32,903 nt of DNA from Cyanobacteria bacterium MAG CAR3_bin_5. GTDB lineage: Bacteria > Cyanobacteriota > Cyanobacteriia > PCC-6307 > Cyanobiaceae. Shown here piece by piece: positions 24,600 to 32,839 of the stretch. Position numbers and translations under genes: made by a program. How positions within the stretch are numbered: position 1 is the first letter of the stretch; every line of letters begins with the position of its first letter. Location: assembly GCA_026709085.1 (NCBI GenBank), contig JAPOTR010000009.1, positions 1 to 32,903 of the forward strand, in the 5' to 3' direction. A model generated the notes under the pieces. It was not told where the DNA came from. It did not search any database and worked only from the letters and a program-made list of their open reading frames with translations.

Positions 24600-26075
24600 A
24601 TGTCCAAATCCATCATTCCACCCCACCCCCGCAGTCGCAGCCGCGCCAGCCTGAAGGAAGAGAGGATCGTCCAATCGGCAGAGGCCCATCTTGAGCGCAC
24701 CCTTATCAAAGTGAGGGGCCAGTTGGCCGGCGCCGTGGCCGCCATTGAACATCCCAGCAGGGGCATGTCCCTCAATTACGGGGAAGTGTTTCTCCGGGAC
24801 AACGTGCCGGTGATGATCTATCTGCTCCTGAAAGGGCGCCACTTTCTGGTGCGCCACTTTCTGGTGCTGTGCATGGACCTGCAAAGCAACGCCCTGCAAA
24901 CCCGGGGGCTTTTCCCCACCAGCTTCATCGAAAAAGAGGGGGAGCTGGTGGCGGACTACGGCCAACGGTCCATTGGTCGAATCAGTTCGGTGGATGCCAG
25001 TCTCTGGTGGCCCATCCTCTGCTGGATCTACGTCTCCCATACCCAGGACTGGCAGTTTGGCTGTGACCAACGGGTGCAGCGGGCGATCCAGCGGCTACTG
25101 GATCTGGTGATGCAGCCCTCTTTCGACGGCACCCCTGTGCTGTTTGTGCCGGACTGCTCCTTCATGATCGACCGTCCCATGGATGTGTGGGGAGCACCCC
25201 TGGAAATCGAGGTGCTGCTGTACGGCTGCTTGAAGTGTTGCGTTCATCTCATGGAGTTGGCCCAAGAACACAACGCCAGCCCCAGCAGGCTCCTCAGCCA
25301 GAGAATCCCCCTCACCCGCCGGTGGATCCATGATCTGCGTTCCTACTTGTTGAAGCATTACTGGGTCACCAGCAAGACCATCCAGGTGCTGCGACGACGC
25401 CCCACGGAGCAATACGGAGACGTGCAGCACCTGAACGAGTTCAACGTTCAGCCCACATTCATCCCGGACTGGCTGCAGGACTGGCTGGAAAATCGCGGCG
25501 GCTACCTCATCGGCAATGTGCGCACCGGTCGGCCGGACTACAGGTTTTTCACGCTGGGCAACAGCCTGGCCTGCATCTTCGGGCTCCTGACGGCGCCGCA
25601 GCAGCGGGCCCTATTTCGTCTGGTGCTCCACAACAACAACCATCTGATGGCCCAGATGCCCATGCGCATCTGCCACCCTCCCATGGAGGGGGAAGAGTGG
25701 GCCATGAAGACGGGTTCCGACCCCAAAAACTGGCCCTGGAGCTACCACAACGGAGGGCACTGGCCCAGCCTGCTCTGGTACCTGGTGATGGCAGTGGCTC
25801 TCCACGATAAGGATCACCCCAAAGCGGATGTTTTGCTGGCGGGCCAGATGAAAACCTTTCTGGAGCGGGCCTACCAGATTCATCTCAGCCAACTGCCCCG
25901 CCAGCAATGGGCGGAATACTTTGACGGGCCCACGGGAACATGGGTGGGCCAGCAGGCCAGAACCTATCAGACATGGACCATCGTGGGCTTCCTGCTCACC
26001 CGTCAACTGCTCCGCCACGGCTGCCAACTCAGCTTCTCGTTTGCGCTGAGTCAGGAGCCGTCAGAAGAGTCCTAG
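24600..26075 (+). CDS. Alkaline/neutral invertase, GH100
   Basis: This 491-residue cytoplasmic (alpha/alpha)6-barrel enzyme should hydrolyse sucrose to glucose and fructose. Family marks are [16 protein letters not shown] near residue 62, [16 protein letters not shown] near 128 (the Asp is the expected general acid), [16 protein letters not shown] near 264, and [20 protein letters not shown] near 364 (expected catalytic Glu). No signal peptide. It diverges from the sucrose-phosphatase gene, so synthesis and breakdown of sucrose may be controlled from one 37-bp region. Its end overlaps the petD end by 15 bp. Confidence 0.93.
   Translation: MSKSIIPPHPRSRSRASLKEERIVQSAEAHLERTLIKVRGQLAGAVAAIEHPSRGMSLNYGEVFLRDNVPVMIYLLLKGRHFLVRHFLVLCMDLQSNALQTRGLFPTSFIEKEGELVADYGQRSIGRISSVDASLWWPILCWIYVSHTQDWQFGCDQRVQRAIQRLLDLVMQPSFDGTPVLFVPDCSFMIDRPMDVWGAPLEIEVLLYGCLKCCVHLMELAQEHNASPSRLLSQRIPLTRRWIHDLRSYLLKHYWVTSKTIQVLRRRPTEQYGDVQHLNEFNVQPTFIPDWLQDWLENRGGYLIGNVRTGRPDYRFFTLGNSLACIFGLLTAPQQRALFRLVLHNNNHLMAQMPMRICHPPMEGEEWAMKTGSDPKNWPWSYHNGGHWPSLLWYLVMAVALHDKDHPKADVLLAGQMKTFLERAYQIHLSQLPRQQWAEYFDGPTGTWVGQQARTYQTWTIVGFLLTRQLLRHGCQLSFSFALSQEPSEES
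24837..24866 (+). repeat. 15-bp perfect tandem duplication in the invertase gene
   Basis: CGCCACTTTCTGGTG occurs twice back to back (24837-24851 and 24852-24866), encoding RHFLV twice. The protein spacing seems the same as in other family members from memory, so it may reflect local sequence conversion rather than an insertion. Confidence 0.9.
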
Positions 26076-26543
26076 GGTCAGAGACTTGTCAATGGGCAGG
26101 GCGGCGCCGATGCCCAGGTAAAGGGCCATGAGGGCGCCGAACAGGAAAACGGTCATGGCAACAGGCCGCCGGAAAGGATTCTGGAAACGATTGAAGCTCT
26201 CGATAAACGGAACAAGCATCAGTCCCAAAGGCACCATCCCCTGGAGAACAATGCCCAGCAGCTTGTTGGGCACAACGCGCAAGATCTGGAACACCGGATA
26301 GAGGTACCACTCCGGCAGAATCTCCAGGGGGGTGGCGAAGGGGTCGGCCGGCTCGCCGAGCATGGCGGGATCCAGGACGGACAGTCCCACCAGACAGGCG
26401 AGGGTCCCCAGGATCACCACCGGGAAGATGTAGAGGATGTCGTTGGGCCAGGCGGGCTCACCGTAGTAGTTGTGACCCATGCCTTTGGCCAGCTTGGCCC
26501 GAAGCTTGGGATCGCTCAGGTCGGGTTTTTTAAGGATTGACAT
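26061..26543 (-). CDS. petD: Cytochrome b6-f complex subunit IV
   Basis: PetD is the three-helix subunit of the cytochrome b6f complex in thylakoids, forming the quinol-oxidation site with cytochrome b6. The 160-residue protein has [20 protein letters not shown], the PEWY quinol-site motif ([22 protein letters not shown] near residue 75) and two further hydrophobic helices. Full length. It lies 62 bp downstream of petB, the usual petBD order. Tail-to-tail overlap with the invertase gene. Confidence 0.98.
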   Translation of the reverse strand: MSILKKPDLSDPKLRAKLAKGMGHNYYGEPAWPNDILYIFPVVILGTLACLVGLSVLDPAMLGEPADPFATPLEILPEWYLYPVFQILRVVPNKLLGIVLQGMVPLGLMLVPFIESFNRFQNPFRRPVAMTVFLFGALMALYLGIGAALPIDKSLTLGLF

Positions 26544-26605
26544 CAGTCCAGTGGGTGGGATGGCGCAGGAGAGAGAAGGGGGAGCAGACGCCCGGAGCCG
26601 GGTGC

Positions 26606-27253
26606 TTAGAGAGGACCGGAAATCCCCTGCTTACGGATCATCAGGAAGTGCATCAACATGAACACCGCCAGAAGCCATGGCAGCACAAAGGTGTGGAGAC
26701 TGTAGAAACGGGTCAGCGTGGCCTGGCCGACTCCCTCCCCGCCACGAAGCAACTCCACCAGTTGGTCGCCAACCACGGGAATGGCGGCGGGCACACCGGA
26801 GACGATCTTCACAGCCCAGTATCCCACTTGATCCCAGGGCAGAGAATACCCCGTGACCCCAAAGCTGACGGTAATGACCGCCATGGTGACACCCACCACC
26901 CAGGTGAGTTCCCGGGGCCGCTTGAAGCCTCCCGTCAGGTAGACCCGGAACACGTGAAGGATCAGCATCAGCACCATCATCGAGGCGCTCCAGCGATGCA
27001 CGGAGCGGATGAGCCAGCCGAAGTTCACCGAGTTCATCAGGTACTGAACGGAGTTGAAGGCCTCGGCCACCGTGGGTCGGTAGTAAAACGTCATGGCAAA
27101 CCCCGTGGCGAACTGAATCAGGAAGCACACAAGGGTGATGCCGCCCAGGCAATAGAAGATATTGACGTGGGGGGGAACATACTTGGTGGAGAAGTCGTCT
27201 GCGATCTCCTGGATCTCCAGGCGCTCCTGGAACCAGTCGTAAACCTTCGACAT
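26606..27253 (-). CDS. petB: Cytochrome b6
   Basis: Cytochrome b6 is the haem-carrying core of the b6f complex, moving electrons between plastoquinol and plastocyanin. The 215-residue, four-helix protein has Cys35 (FYCLGG) for the covalent c-type haem, and haem-ligand histidines H86 and H100 ([20 protein letters not shown]) and H187 and H202 ([19 protein letters not shown]). Full length. Start: ATG 27253. It is divergent from ctpA; two hairpins lie in the upstream region. Confidence 0.98.
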   Translation of the reverse strand: MSKVYDWFQERLEIQEIADDFSTKYVPPHVNIFYCLGGITLVCFLIQFATGFAMTFYYRPTVAEAFNSVQYLMNSVNFGWLIRSVHRWSASMMVLMLILHVFRVYLTGGFKRPRELTWVVGVTMAVITVSFGVTGYSLPWDQVGYWAVKIVSGVPAAIPVVGDQLVELLRGGEGVGQATLTRFYSLHTFVLPWLLAVFMLMHFLMIRKQGISGPL

Positions 27254-27310
27254 GGGGGCAAAGGGGGTTCAGCGGGTGAAAGGGGCAGGAGAGACGGCTG
27301 CCCGTCCAGC

Positions 27311-27327
27311 GCAGGGGGAACCCCTGC
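27311..27327. promoter_or_regulatory. Hairpin in the petB leader
   Basis: GCAGGGG-GAA-CCCCTGC is a perfect 7-bp inverted repeat with a 3-base loop, about 58 bp upstream of the petB ATG. As RNA it would form a stable stem in a petB 5' leader. No T-run follows. Confidence 0.5.
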
Positions 27328-27352
27328 ACGTTCAGGGACCGACTCTATAAAG

Positions 27353-27370
27353 CCCACGTCACGGCGTGGG
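27353..27370. promoter_or_regulatory. Second inverted repeat, petB-ctpA region
   Basis: CCCACG-TCACGG-CGTGGG is a perfect 6-bp inverted repeat with a 6-base loop. TATAAA lies 5 bases before it on the plus strand. It could be an operator shared by the divergent genes. It would fall within the ctpA coding frame only if the far-upstream GTG at 27366 were used. Confidence 0.4.
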
Positions 27371-27446
27371 TGACGGGCAGACCATAACAAAAAAGAAAAA
27401 AGATTTTATCAGTCTTGACAACAAGGGAAATCCATGGAAGGGCAGC

Positions 27447-28730
27447 TTGCCAGAATTGAAGCGGTGGTGGGTGCAACGGTTCGTGCGCAAGCTGAAGATT
27501 TGTCTGTTTATCCTGGTTCTTGCTGGCTTTCTCCTGGGATTGCCACCGGTTCAGGCCCTCTCCGAGGACCAGCAACTGGTGGTGGAGGCCTGGAGCTTGG
27601 TGAACCAAAGCTACGTGGATCCAACGTTCGAGGGGATACCGTGGCGCCGCTTGCGGCAAAAAGCTCTGGAGCAGCCGATTTCCTCCAGGGAAGGCGCCTA
27701 TGAGGCCATTGACGCCATGCTGGCCCCCATTGGCGATCCCTTCACCCGTTTTCTGCGTCCAGAGCAGCTCAAAGCCCTCAGGGACAGCACGAAAGGCTGC
27801 ATCAGTGGCGTAGGCCTGCAGCTCGGCATCAACGACGGGGAGACGGCTGTGTGGGTTCTCTCCTCCCTGGAGGGTTCTCCGGCGGCGGCGGCCGGGATCC
27901 GGCCTGGCAGCGTTGTCCTGGCTGTGGAGGGGAACTCCGTAAAAAACCTTGGCCTGAAAGGGGTTGCTGAAGCACTGCGGGGACCCTCCGGCACGGTTGT
28001 GGACATTGATCTGGAGGCGCCGGATGGGGGCCGCCAATCCCTGTCTCTTGAGCGGCGCATCGTGGATTTGCGTCCCGTGCATATCCGCCGCCTCCGGGAA
28101 GACGGGCACACCTACGGCCTGCTGCAGATCAACCAGTTCACCACCGAGGTGCCGGAACTGGTGAGCACAGCCTTGGCGGAACTGCAAAGCAAGTGCATCG
28201 AAGGCCTGATTCTTGACCTGCGCAACAATCCCGGTGGTCTGGTAACCAGTGGCCTGAAGGTGGGTGATGCCCTGCTGGACGCCCAGCCCCTTGTAACCAT
28301 CCGTGACCGCAACGGGATCGTGGAAACCGTCACCGCTGATGACGGGATGCTCTACGACGGCCCCCTGGTGGTGCTGATCAACAGCAGCACCGCCAGCGCC
28401 AGTGAAATTCTGGCCGGAGCCCTCAAGGACAACGAGCGGGCCGAGGTTCTGGGACGCCCCACTTTTGGAAAGGGGCTGATCCAGACCCTGATTCCCCTGA
28501 GCGACGGCAGTGGTCTGGCGGTCACCGTAGCCCGTTACGTAACGCCGGACGGCTACGACATCCAGAAGGCGGGCATTGCCCCCAACCAGGTGCTCGTGGC
28601 CGCAACCCGGGAGGTGTTGGAGGTGCTGGAGGATGAAAGTCAGGATCCCTGGCTGGGACGGGCCATGGTGAACTTGCAGAACCAACTCCATCGCCATGAA
28701 AAGCACGTCAGTCGCATGGCGCGGACCTGA
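27447..28730 (+). CDS. ctpA: Carboxyl-terminal processing protease CtpA
   Basis: CtpA cleaves the C-terminal extension of photosystem II protein D1 in the lumen, allowing the manganese cluster to assemble. From TTG 27447 it has 427 residues: a basic n-region, hydrophobic core and VQALS cleavage site (export signal), an N-terminal helical domain, a PDZ domain (about 110-190, GVGLQLGINDGETAVWVLSSL) and the S41 protease core with the Ser in NSSTASASEILAGALKD and the Lys in FGKGLIQT. The start is uncertain: GTG 27366, TTG 27447 (GGAAGGG just upstream) and GTG 27471 are all in frame. It lies beside petBD, and its end overlaps the next gene by 23 bp. Confidence 0.94.
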   Translation: MPELKRWWVQRFVRKLKICLFILVLAGFLLGLPPVQALSEDQQLVVEAWSLVNQSYVDPTFEGIPWRRLRQKALEQPISSREGAYEAIDAMLAPIGDPFTRFLRPEQLKALRDSTKGCISGVGLQLGINDGETAVWVLSSLEGSPAAAAGIRPGSVVLAVEGNSVKNLGLKGVAEALRGPSGTVVDIDLEAPDGGRQSLSLERRIVDLRPVHIRRLREDGHTYGLLQINQFTTEVPELVSTALAELQSKCIEGLILDLRNNPGGLVTSGLKVGDALLDAQPLVTIRDRNGIVETVTADDGMLYDGPLVVLINSSTASASEILAGALKDNERAEVLGRPTFGKGLIQTLIPLSDGSGLAVTVARYVTPDGYDIQKAGIAPNQVLVAATREVLEVLEDESQDPWLGRAMVNLQNQLHRHEKHVSRMART

Positions 28731-29385
28731 GGCACGATGGCGCCGCCAGTCCCAACCGCACCAGGCGCCGCGCCACATCATCGAAATCACGCCAGGGATG
28801 AAAAGCCGTCCCCCGCTCCGTCAGCAAGTCGGCCAGAAGATCTCTGGCAAAGACCACGTCAGCCGCTTCGGCCATGCGCAGGTCGGTAATGCCGTCACCG
28901 ATGGCAATGGCGCGACCCTGGCCATACTTGTCCATGACCAGCGCCTTGGCCACAAGCTCCTCCCCGGAACTGTAGGGACTGTGGATGTGGTGACGGGCGC
29001 CCCGCTCATCCCACGGGACAGGACGGCCGGCAATGACGGCCTTGAAGCGATGACCGTGCTCCCGGAGTACCGCCTCCACCAGGGGAAGAAACCCGCCGGA
29101 CACCACGACAACGGGGATGCCGGCGCGATCCATGGCGTCGAGGAAGCGGAGGAAGCCGGGTCGTGGGGCAAACGTGGCCATGCGCTCCTCCATGGCTCTC
29201 AGGTGCTGGGCCGTGAGCACGGTTCCCAACCGGTTCATGACCTGCCGAAGGGTGAGACGGAAACAGAGCAGGTCCCCCTTGAGCTGACGCCAAACGTCCC
29301 CATAGGTGTCCTGCATCAGCAGATCAAAGGTGTCGACGGCGGTAATGGTGCCGTCGAAGTCACAGAAGACAGTGGCGGGAGCCAT
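28708..29385 (-). CDS. MtnX-like HAD phosphatase
   Basis: This 225-residue HAD-family phosphatase resembles MtnX (2-hydroxy-3-keto-5-methylthiopentenyl-1-phosphate phosphatase of methionine salvage) and phosphoserine-phosphatase relatives. Motif I is VFCDFDGTITAVDTFD near residue 6, motif II is VVVVSGGFLPLVEAVL, and motif III is AIGDGITDLRMAEAADVVFA with the Asp pair. Start: ATG 29385 or 29403. No other methionine-salvage genes are visible, so substrate is uncertain. It is convergent with ctpA (23-bp overlap) and divergent from minC. Confidence 0.8.
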   Translation of the reverse strand: MAPATVFCDFDGTITAVDTFDLLMQDTYGDVWRQLKGDLLCFRLTLRQVMNRLGTVLTAQHLRAMEERMATFAPRPGFLRFLDAMDRAGIPVVVVSGGFLPLVEAVLREHGHRFKAVIAGRPVPWDERGARHHIHSPYSSGEELVAKALVMDKYGQGRAIAIGDGITDLRMAEAADVVFARDLLADLLTERGTAFHPWRDFDDVARRLVRLGLAAPSCLRSAPCD

Positions 29386-29460
29386 GGCCTTGTCCAGCAC
29401 CATCGGTAGCAGATCGGAAACTGGTTAACGTTTGCCTGGAGTCACCGCCAGCAGTGCGCC

Positions 29461-30183
29461 ATGGGTGCCAGCTTTTTGCAAGCATCGGTTGCAGGGTCCC
29501 TGTGTCAGTTGCGGCTTTCAGGGGTCGGTTCCAGGGGTGCGGTTCTGCTGCGGGTCGTGGAACCCGCCTTGCCGCGTCTCGGTCAACAACACCCCCTGGA
29601 ACTGGATTGTGGGGACTGGCTGCTGAGTTGCGCGGATCTGGAACAACTGCAAGAACTGCTGCTGCTGCACAACCTGAACCTGACTGCACTGCGCTCCGTT
29701 GAGCCCCGCACAATTGTGGCTGGCGTTGCCCTGGGGATCACGACGCAACTGCAGATGCCGGCGCCTCCGGCCCAGCAGCAGCCCCCTCAACAACCCCGGG
29801 ACCACCAGGAAAAGGCAATCCTCTACGAAGGTTGCCTGCGCTCCGGGGATTGCCTGGAGCATGGGGGCACGGTGGTGGTGCTGGGGGATGTCAATCCCGG
29901 CGCCCAGATTCGCGCCGCGGGGGACGTGATTGTCTGGGGACGACTGCGGGGGATGGCCCATGCGGGCAGCCGGGGCAACGGAGCGGCCCGCATTGCCGCC
30001 CTGCAATTGCAACCTCAGCAGGTGCGCATTGCCTCGGCAACGGCGTTGGGTCCCGGCGAACATGGGCCGCCGGGGCAGTCGGAGCAAGCCGTGCAGCGCA
30101 ATGGTCAGATTGTGATCGAACCTGCTAAAATCACGAGAAGCTCCATGCCCATCAGGAAGCCGCAAGCCCTTGTTGCCAAATGA
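29461..30183 (+). CDS. minC: Septum site-determining protein MinC
   Basis: MinC blocks FtsZ assembly away from midcell when recruited to the membrane by MinD. The 240-residue protein has a weakly conserved N-terminal domain (to about 105), a Pro/Gln-rich linker (AQQQPPQQPRD) and the C-terminal beta-helix with the family run GGTVVVLGDVNPGAQIRAAG, DVIVWGRLRGMAHAG. The C-terminal tail is basic. First gene of minC-minD-minE; minD starts 53 bp later. Confidence 0.95.
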   Translation: MGASFLQASVAGSLCQLRLSGVGSRGAVLLRVVEPALPRLGQQHPLELDCGDWLLSCADLEQLQELLLLHNLNLTALRSVEPRTIVAGVALGITTQLQMPAPPAQQQPPQQPRDHQEKAILYEGCLRSGDCLEHGGTVVVLGDVNPGAQIRAAGDVIVWGRLRGMAHAGSRGNGAARIAALQLQPQQVRIASATALGPGEHGPPGQSEQAVQRNGQIVIEPAKITRSSMPIRKPQALVAK

Positions 30184-30236
30184 TCCAGTGACGGCAAGGT
30201 GGAAGCGATCAGCATTTTGCACCCCAATTCCTCCAC

Positions 30237-31103
30237 ATGGCACAACTGCCCTCTTCTGACTCGGCCACACATATTGATGCCCTGAAGAGCCATAACTGCC
30301 GCTCCATTGTGCTGTGCTCCGGAAAGGGAGGCGTGGGCAAGACGACGCTCACAGCCAATCTCGGCATTGCCCTGGCCAAGCTGGGGCACAAAACCTGCGT
30401 CGTGGATGCGGACTACGGTCTGCGGAATCTGGATCTGCTGCTGGGCCTGGAAAGCCGCATTGTTTTTACGGCGCAGGAAGTTATTTCCGGCAGTTGCCGG
30501 CTGGGGCAGGCCCTGGTAAAACACAAGCATGAAACGAATCTGATGCTCATGCCGGCGGGAAACCCCCGCATGCTCGACTGGTTTAACCCGGAGCACATGC
30601 GGAATCTGGTCACCATGCTGGCGGATGGCTTCGATTTCATTCTCATTGACGCCCCTGCAGGGGTGGAGGACGGTTTCAAGAATGCCGTGGCCGGGGCCAA
30701 CGAGGCTATCCTCGTGGTGAACCCGGAAATCTCCTCCGTGCGGGATGCCGACCGGGTGGCGGGCCTTCTCTCCTCCCAGGGCGCCTTTGACCTCATCCAG
30801 CTTGTAGTCAATCGTGTACGGCCCAGGATGGTGGAAAAGCTGGACATGCTCTCCATCGAGGACGTCCTCGACATTCTGGCGGTCCCCCTTCTGGGGGTGG
30901 TCCAGGAGGACGAGCAGGTGATCGTTGCTTCCAACCTGGGGGAACCCCTGGCCCTGGGCAACCACAACTCTCCTGCTGCTGTCGCCTACGGCAACATCGC
31001 CCGCCGCATCCAGGGGGAGGACATACCGATTCCCGATATCAATGCCAAACCCGCAGGCTTCATGGACCGTCTTAGTGACTTCCTCTCCACAAAAATCATT
31101 TAG
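30237..31103 (+). CDS. minD: Septum site-determining ATPase MinD
   Basis: MinD is a membrane-binding ATPase that carries MinC and oscillates with MinE. The 288-residue protein has the deviant Walker A motif GKGGVGKTT near residue 31, [32 protein letters not shown] near 137 and the C-terminal amphipathic helix [14 protein letters not shown] for membrane attachment. It has about 15 to 20 extra N-terminal residues before the Walker strand compared with E. coli. The minE ribosome binding site overlaps its stop. Confidence 0.98.
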   Translation: MAQLPSSDSATHIDALKSHNCRSIVLCSGKGGVGKTTLTANLGIALAKLGHKTCVVDADYGLRNLDLLLGLESRIVFTAQEVISGSCRLGQALVKHKHETNLMLMPAGNPRMLDWFNPEHMRNLVTMLADGFDFILIDAPAGVEDGFKNAVAGANEAILVVNPEISSVRDADRVAGLLSSQGAFDLIQLVVNRVRPRMVEKLDMLSIEDVLDILAVPLLGVVQEDEQVIVASNLGEPLALGNHNSPAAVAYGNIARRIQGEDIPIPDINAKPAGFMDRLSDFLSTKII

Positions 31104-31113
31104 AGGTGCCTTC

Positions 31114-31386
31114 ATGAGCATTATCGAACTCCTGAACCGCATCACCGGCGCCAGGAACACCAGCGCCAACTCCGCCTGCAGTCGCCTGCGCATGGTGCTG
31201 GCCCATGATCGCAGTGATTTGAGCCCCGCCATCCTGGATCAGATGCGTTTGGAAATCATGGAAGTAGTGTCCAAGTATCTGGAACTCGACCACAGCGGCA
31301 GTGAACTGAGCCTGGAGACCGAGGAGCGCTCCACAGCTCTGGTGGCCAACCTGCCCATCCGCCGCGTCAGGAAGGTGGTCCGCTGA
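31114..31386 (+). CDS. minE: Cell division topological specificity factor MinE
   Basis: MinE stimulates MinD ATPase and confines MinCD to the poles. The 90-residue protein has the membrane-binding N-terminus [10 protein letters not shown], the anti-MinCD helix region [16 protein letters not shown] near residue 25 and the dimerisation part [16 protein letters not shown]. Start: ATG 31114 with AGAGGTG upstream, overlapping the minD stop. Full length. Confidence 0.96.
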   Translation: MSIIELLNRITGARNTSANSACSRLRMVLAHDRSDLSPAILDQMRLEIMEVVSKYLELDHSGSELSLETEERSTALVANLPIRRVRKVVR

Positions 31387-31433
31387 ACCGATCTTCTTGT
31401 TCCGCACCAACGGGGAAACAGGGCGCGCAAGCC

Positions 31434-31637
31434 TCACTCAGCCTCAGCCTCCTCCTGTTGATCAAGCAGGTGGGCCGCAAGCAGGGCATCCAGGCAACAG
31501 GCCAGAGCCGCGAAGCCACTGAGCAGTCGCCAGAACAGGTGGGGCAACAACAAGCACAGGGCAATGCCCGTCAACGCCAAGCTCACGTCAATGAGGATGG
31601 CGCGGCTGAGCCACTGCTTGGGAATCCTGGTGAACAT
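31434..31637 (-). CDS. Small membrane protein, function unknown
   Basis: This 67-residue protein has a short basic N-terminus (MFTRIPKQWLSRA), two hydrophobic segments (IDVSLALTGIALCLLLPHLF and LLSGFAALACCLDALLAAHLL) and an acidic, Glu/Gln-rich tail. It starts 6 bp after the aldo/keto reductase gene on the same strand, so the two are likely co-transcribed. It is convergent with minE. No family recognised; no function assigned. Confidence 0.6.
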   Translation of the reverse strand: MFTRIPKQWLSRAILIDVSLALTGIALCLLLPHLFWRLLSGFAALACCLDALLAAHLLDQQEEAEAE

Positions 31638-31643
31638 GAAGCT

Positions 31644-32657
31644 TCAGGCGGATTGAAAGGGGTTTTGGGGCATCAGCGTGGCCAGTTCCCGGCTGGCCCG
31701 GTCCAGGGCTTGGCGCTCATGGCAGGACAGCATCCAGCCCAGGGCCTGCTCCATGTCGTTTACGTGGTGGGGATGGCGCAGGCCGGGGATGGGAATCGCG
31801 CCATGGGCGCGGCACCAGTTGACGGCAACACCAGCGGGCGTGGAACCATGGTCCGCCCCGATCTCCCCCATCAAGGCAAGGAGTGGCTCCAGGCGTGGCA
31901 ACAGGCGGCCAAAGAGCAGGCCCCGGAGCCCGGACGGCACATGACTGACGGTGTACCGTCCCGTCAATAGACCCAGGGCCAGGGGAGAGTAGGCAACTAC
32001 CGTGACCCCCAGTTCCCGGCAAACCTCCAGCACGCCACCCGGTTGGAGCGGCTGCTGGGACAACAGGGAGAACTGCGCCTGCACACTGCGCAACGGCACG
32101 CCGGCATCCGCCATCCAGCCCGCAGCACGGCGCAGTCCCCGAGGACCCATGTTGGAGAGGCCCACCGCCTTGGCGCCCCCCGTCTGCACTTGGTCCATCA
32201 ATCCCTGTAACAAGGGTTTCTCCTGCCATGGGGCATAACGGGCCGTGCTCCAGTGAAGCTGCACCAGGTCAATGGGGCGGCCCAATCGTTGACAGGATGC
32301 TGCCGCTGCCTTGCAAAAGCCGTGACGCCCCAGGCGCCAGGGATAGGGAGCCAGCTTCGTAGCCACGGTCACCCGTTGACGCTGCCGGGCCGGGAGGCGG
32401 GCCAGGCCTTGACCCAGGAGGATTTCGCTGCGCCCCTGCAAGTTGCCTGTGCCGTAGGAGTCCGCGGTGTCGAAGAAGGTGAGCCCCGCTTTGATGCACT
32501 CCTGAAAGGTGCGGAGCAGCAGGGGATCGTCCCTCTCGGGACGGTAGTCCCAGAGCAGGCGGTTTCCCCAGGACCAGGTGCCCACCCCCATGGGGGCCAA
32601 GGCGGGTGTGCCCAGTGGCTGATCTTGCACACCCACCTCCGGTTCACTGGCGCCCAT
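31644..32657 (-). CDS. Aldo/keto reductase
   Basis: This 337-residue NADPH-dependent oxidoreductase of the AKR (TIM-barrel) family should be cytoplasmic. The catalytic tetrad is visible: Asp and Tyr in FFDTADSYG (near residue 61), Lys in VATKLAPYP (near 100) and His in VQLHW (near 132). VGLSNMG and VVAYSPLALGLLTGRY are also family-typical. Start: ATG 32657, with ATG 32708 as alternative. The physiological substrate cannot be read. Followed by the small membrane protein gene. Confidence 0.9.
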   Translation of the reverse strand: MGASEPEVGVQDQPLGTPALAPMGVGTWSWGNRLLWDYRPERDDPLLLRTFQECIKAGLTFFDTADSYGTGNLQGRSEILLGQGLARLPARQRQRVTVATKLAPYPWRLGRHGFCKAAAASCQRLGRPIDLVQLHWSTARYAPWQEKPLLQGLMDQVQTGGAKAVGLSNMGPRGLRRAAGWMADAGVPLRSVQAQFSLLSQQPLQPGGVLEVCRELGVTVVAYSPLALGLLTGRYTVSHVPSGLRGLLFGRLLPRLEPLLALMGEIGADHGSTPAGVAVNWCRAHGAIPIPGLRHPHHVNDMEQALGWMLSCHERQALDRASRELATLMPQNPFQSA

Positions 32658-32765
32658 CAGGCCGGCGAATCTAGCAGCCAGCCATGGGCAGCGGCGGATC
32701 AGGCCCAACCGGTGATGCCCGGGGAGCGGCGCGCTTCATCTGTTAGGATTGGCTTGACCCTGGTT

Positions 32766-32839
32766 GGCGGGCGTCGCCAAGTGGTTAAGGCAGCGGCTTG
32801 TGGCGCCGCTATTCGGGGGTTCGAATCCCCTCGCTCGCC
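32766..32839 (+). tRNA. tRNA-His (anticodon GUG)
   Basis: A complete cloverleaf is visible. The acceptor stem GCGGGCG (32767-32773) pairs with CGCTCGC (32832-32838), and the extra G at 32766 pairs with C73 at 32839, the tRNA-His hallmark. The D arm is GCC-AAGTGGTTAA-GGC, the anticodon stem is GCGGC/GCCGC with loop TTGTGGC (anticodon GTG), and the T loop is TTCGAAT. CCA is not encoded. It lies downstream of nothing on its strand in the window. Confidence 0.97.

Noticed and set aside
27434..27703. 89-codon ORF with a good AAGGGA ribosome binding site
   Set aside because: It is an out-of-frame shadow of ctpA; the protein has no sensible features.
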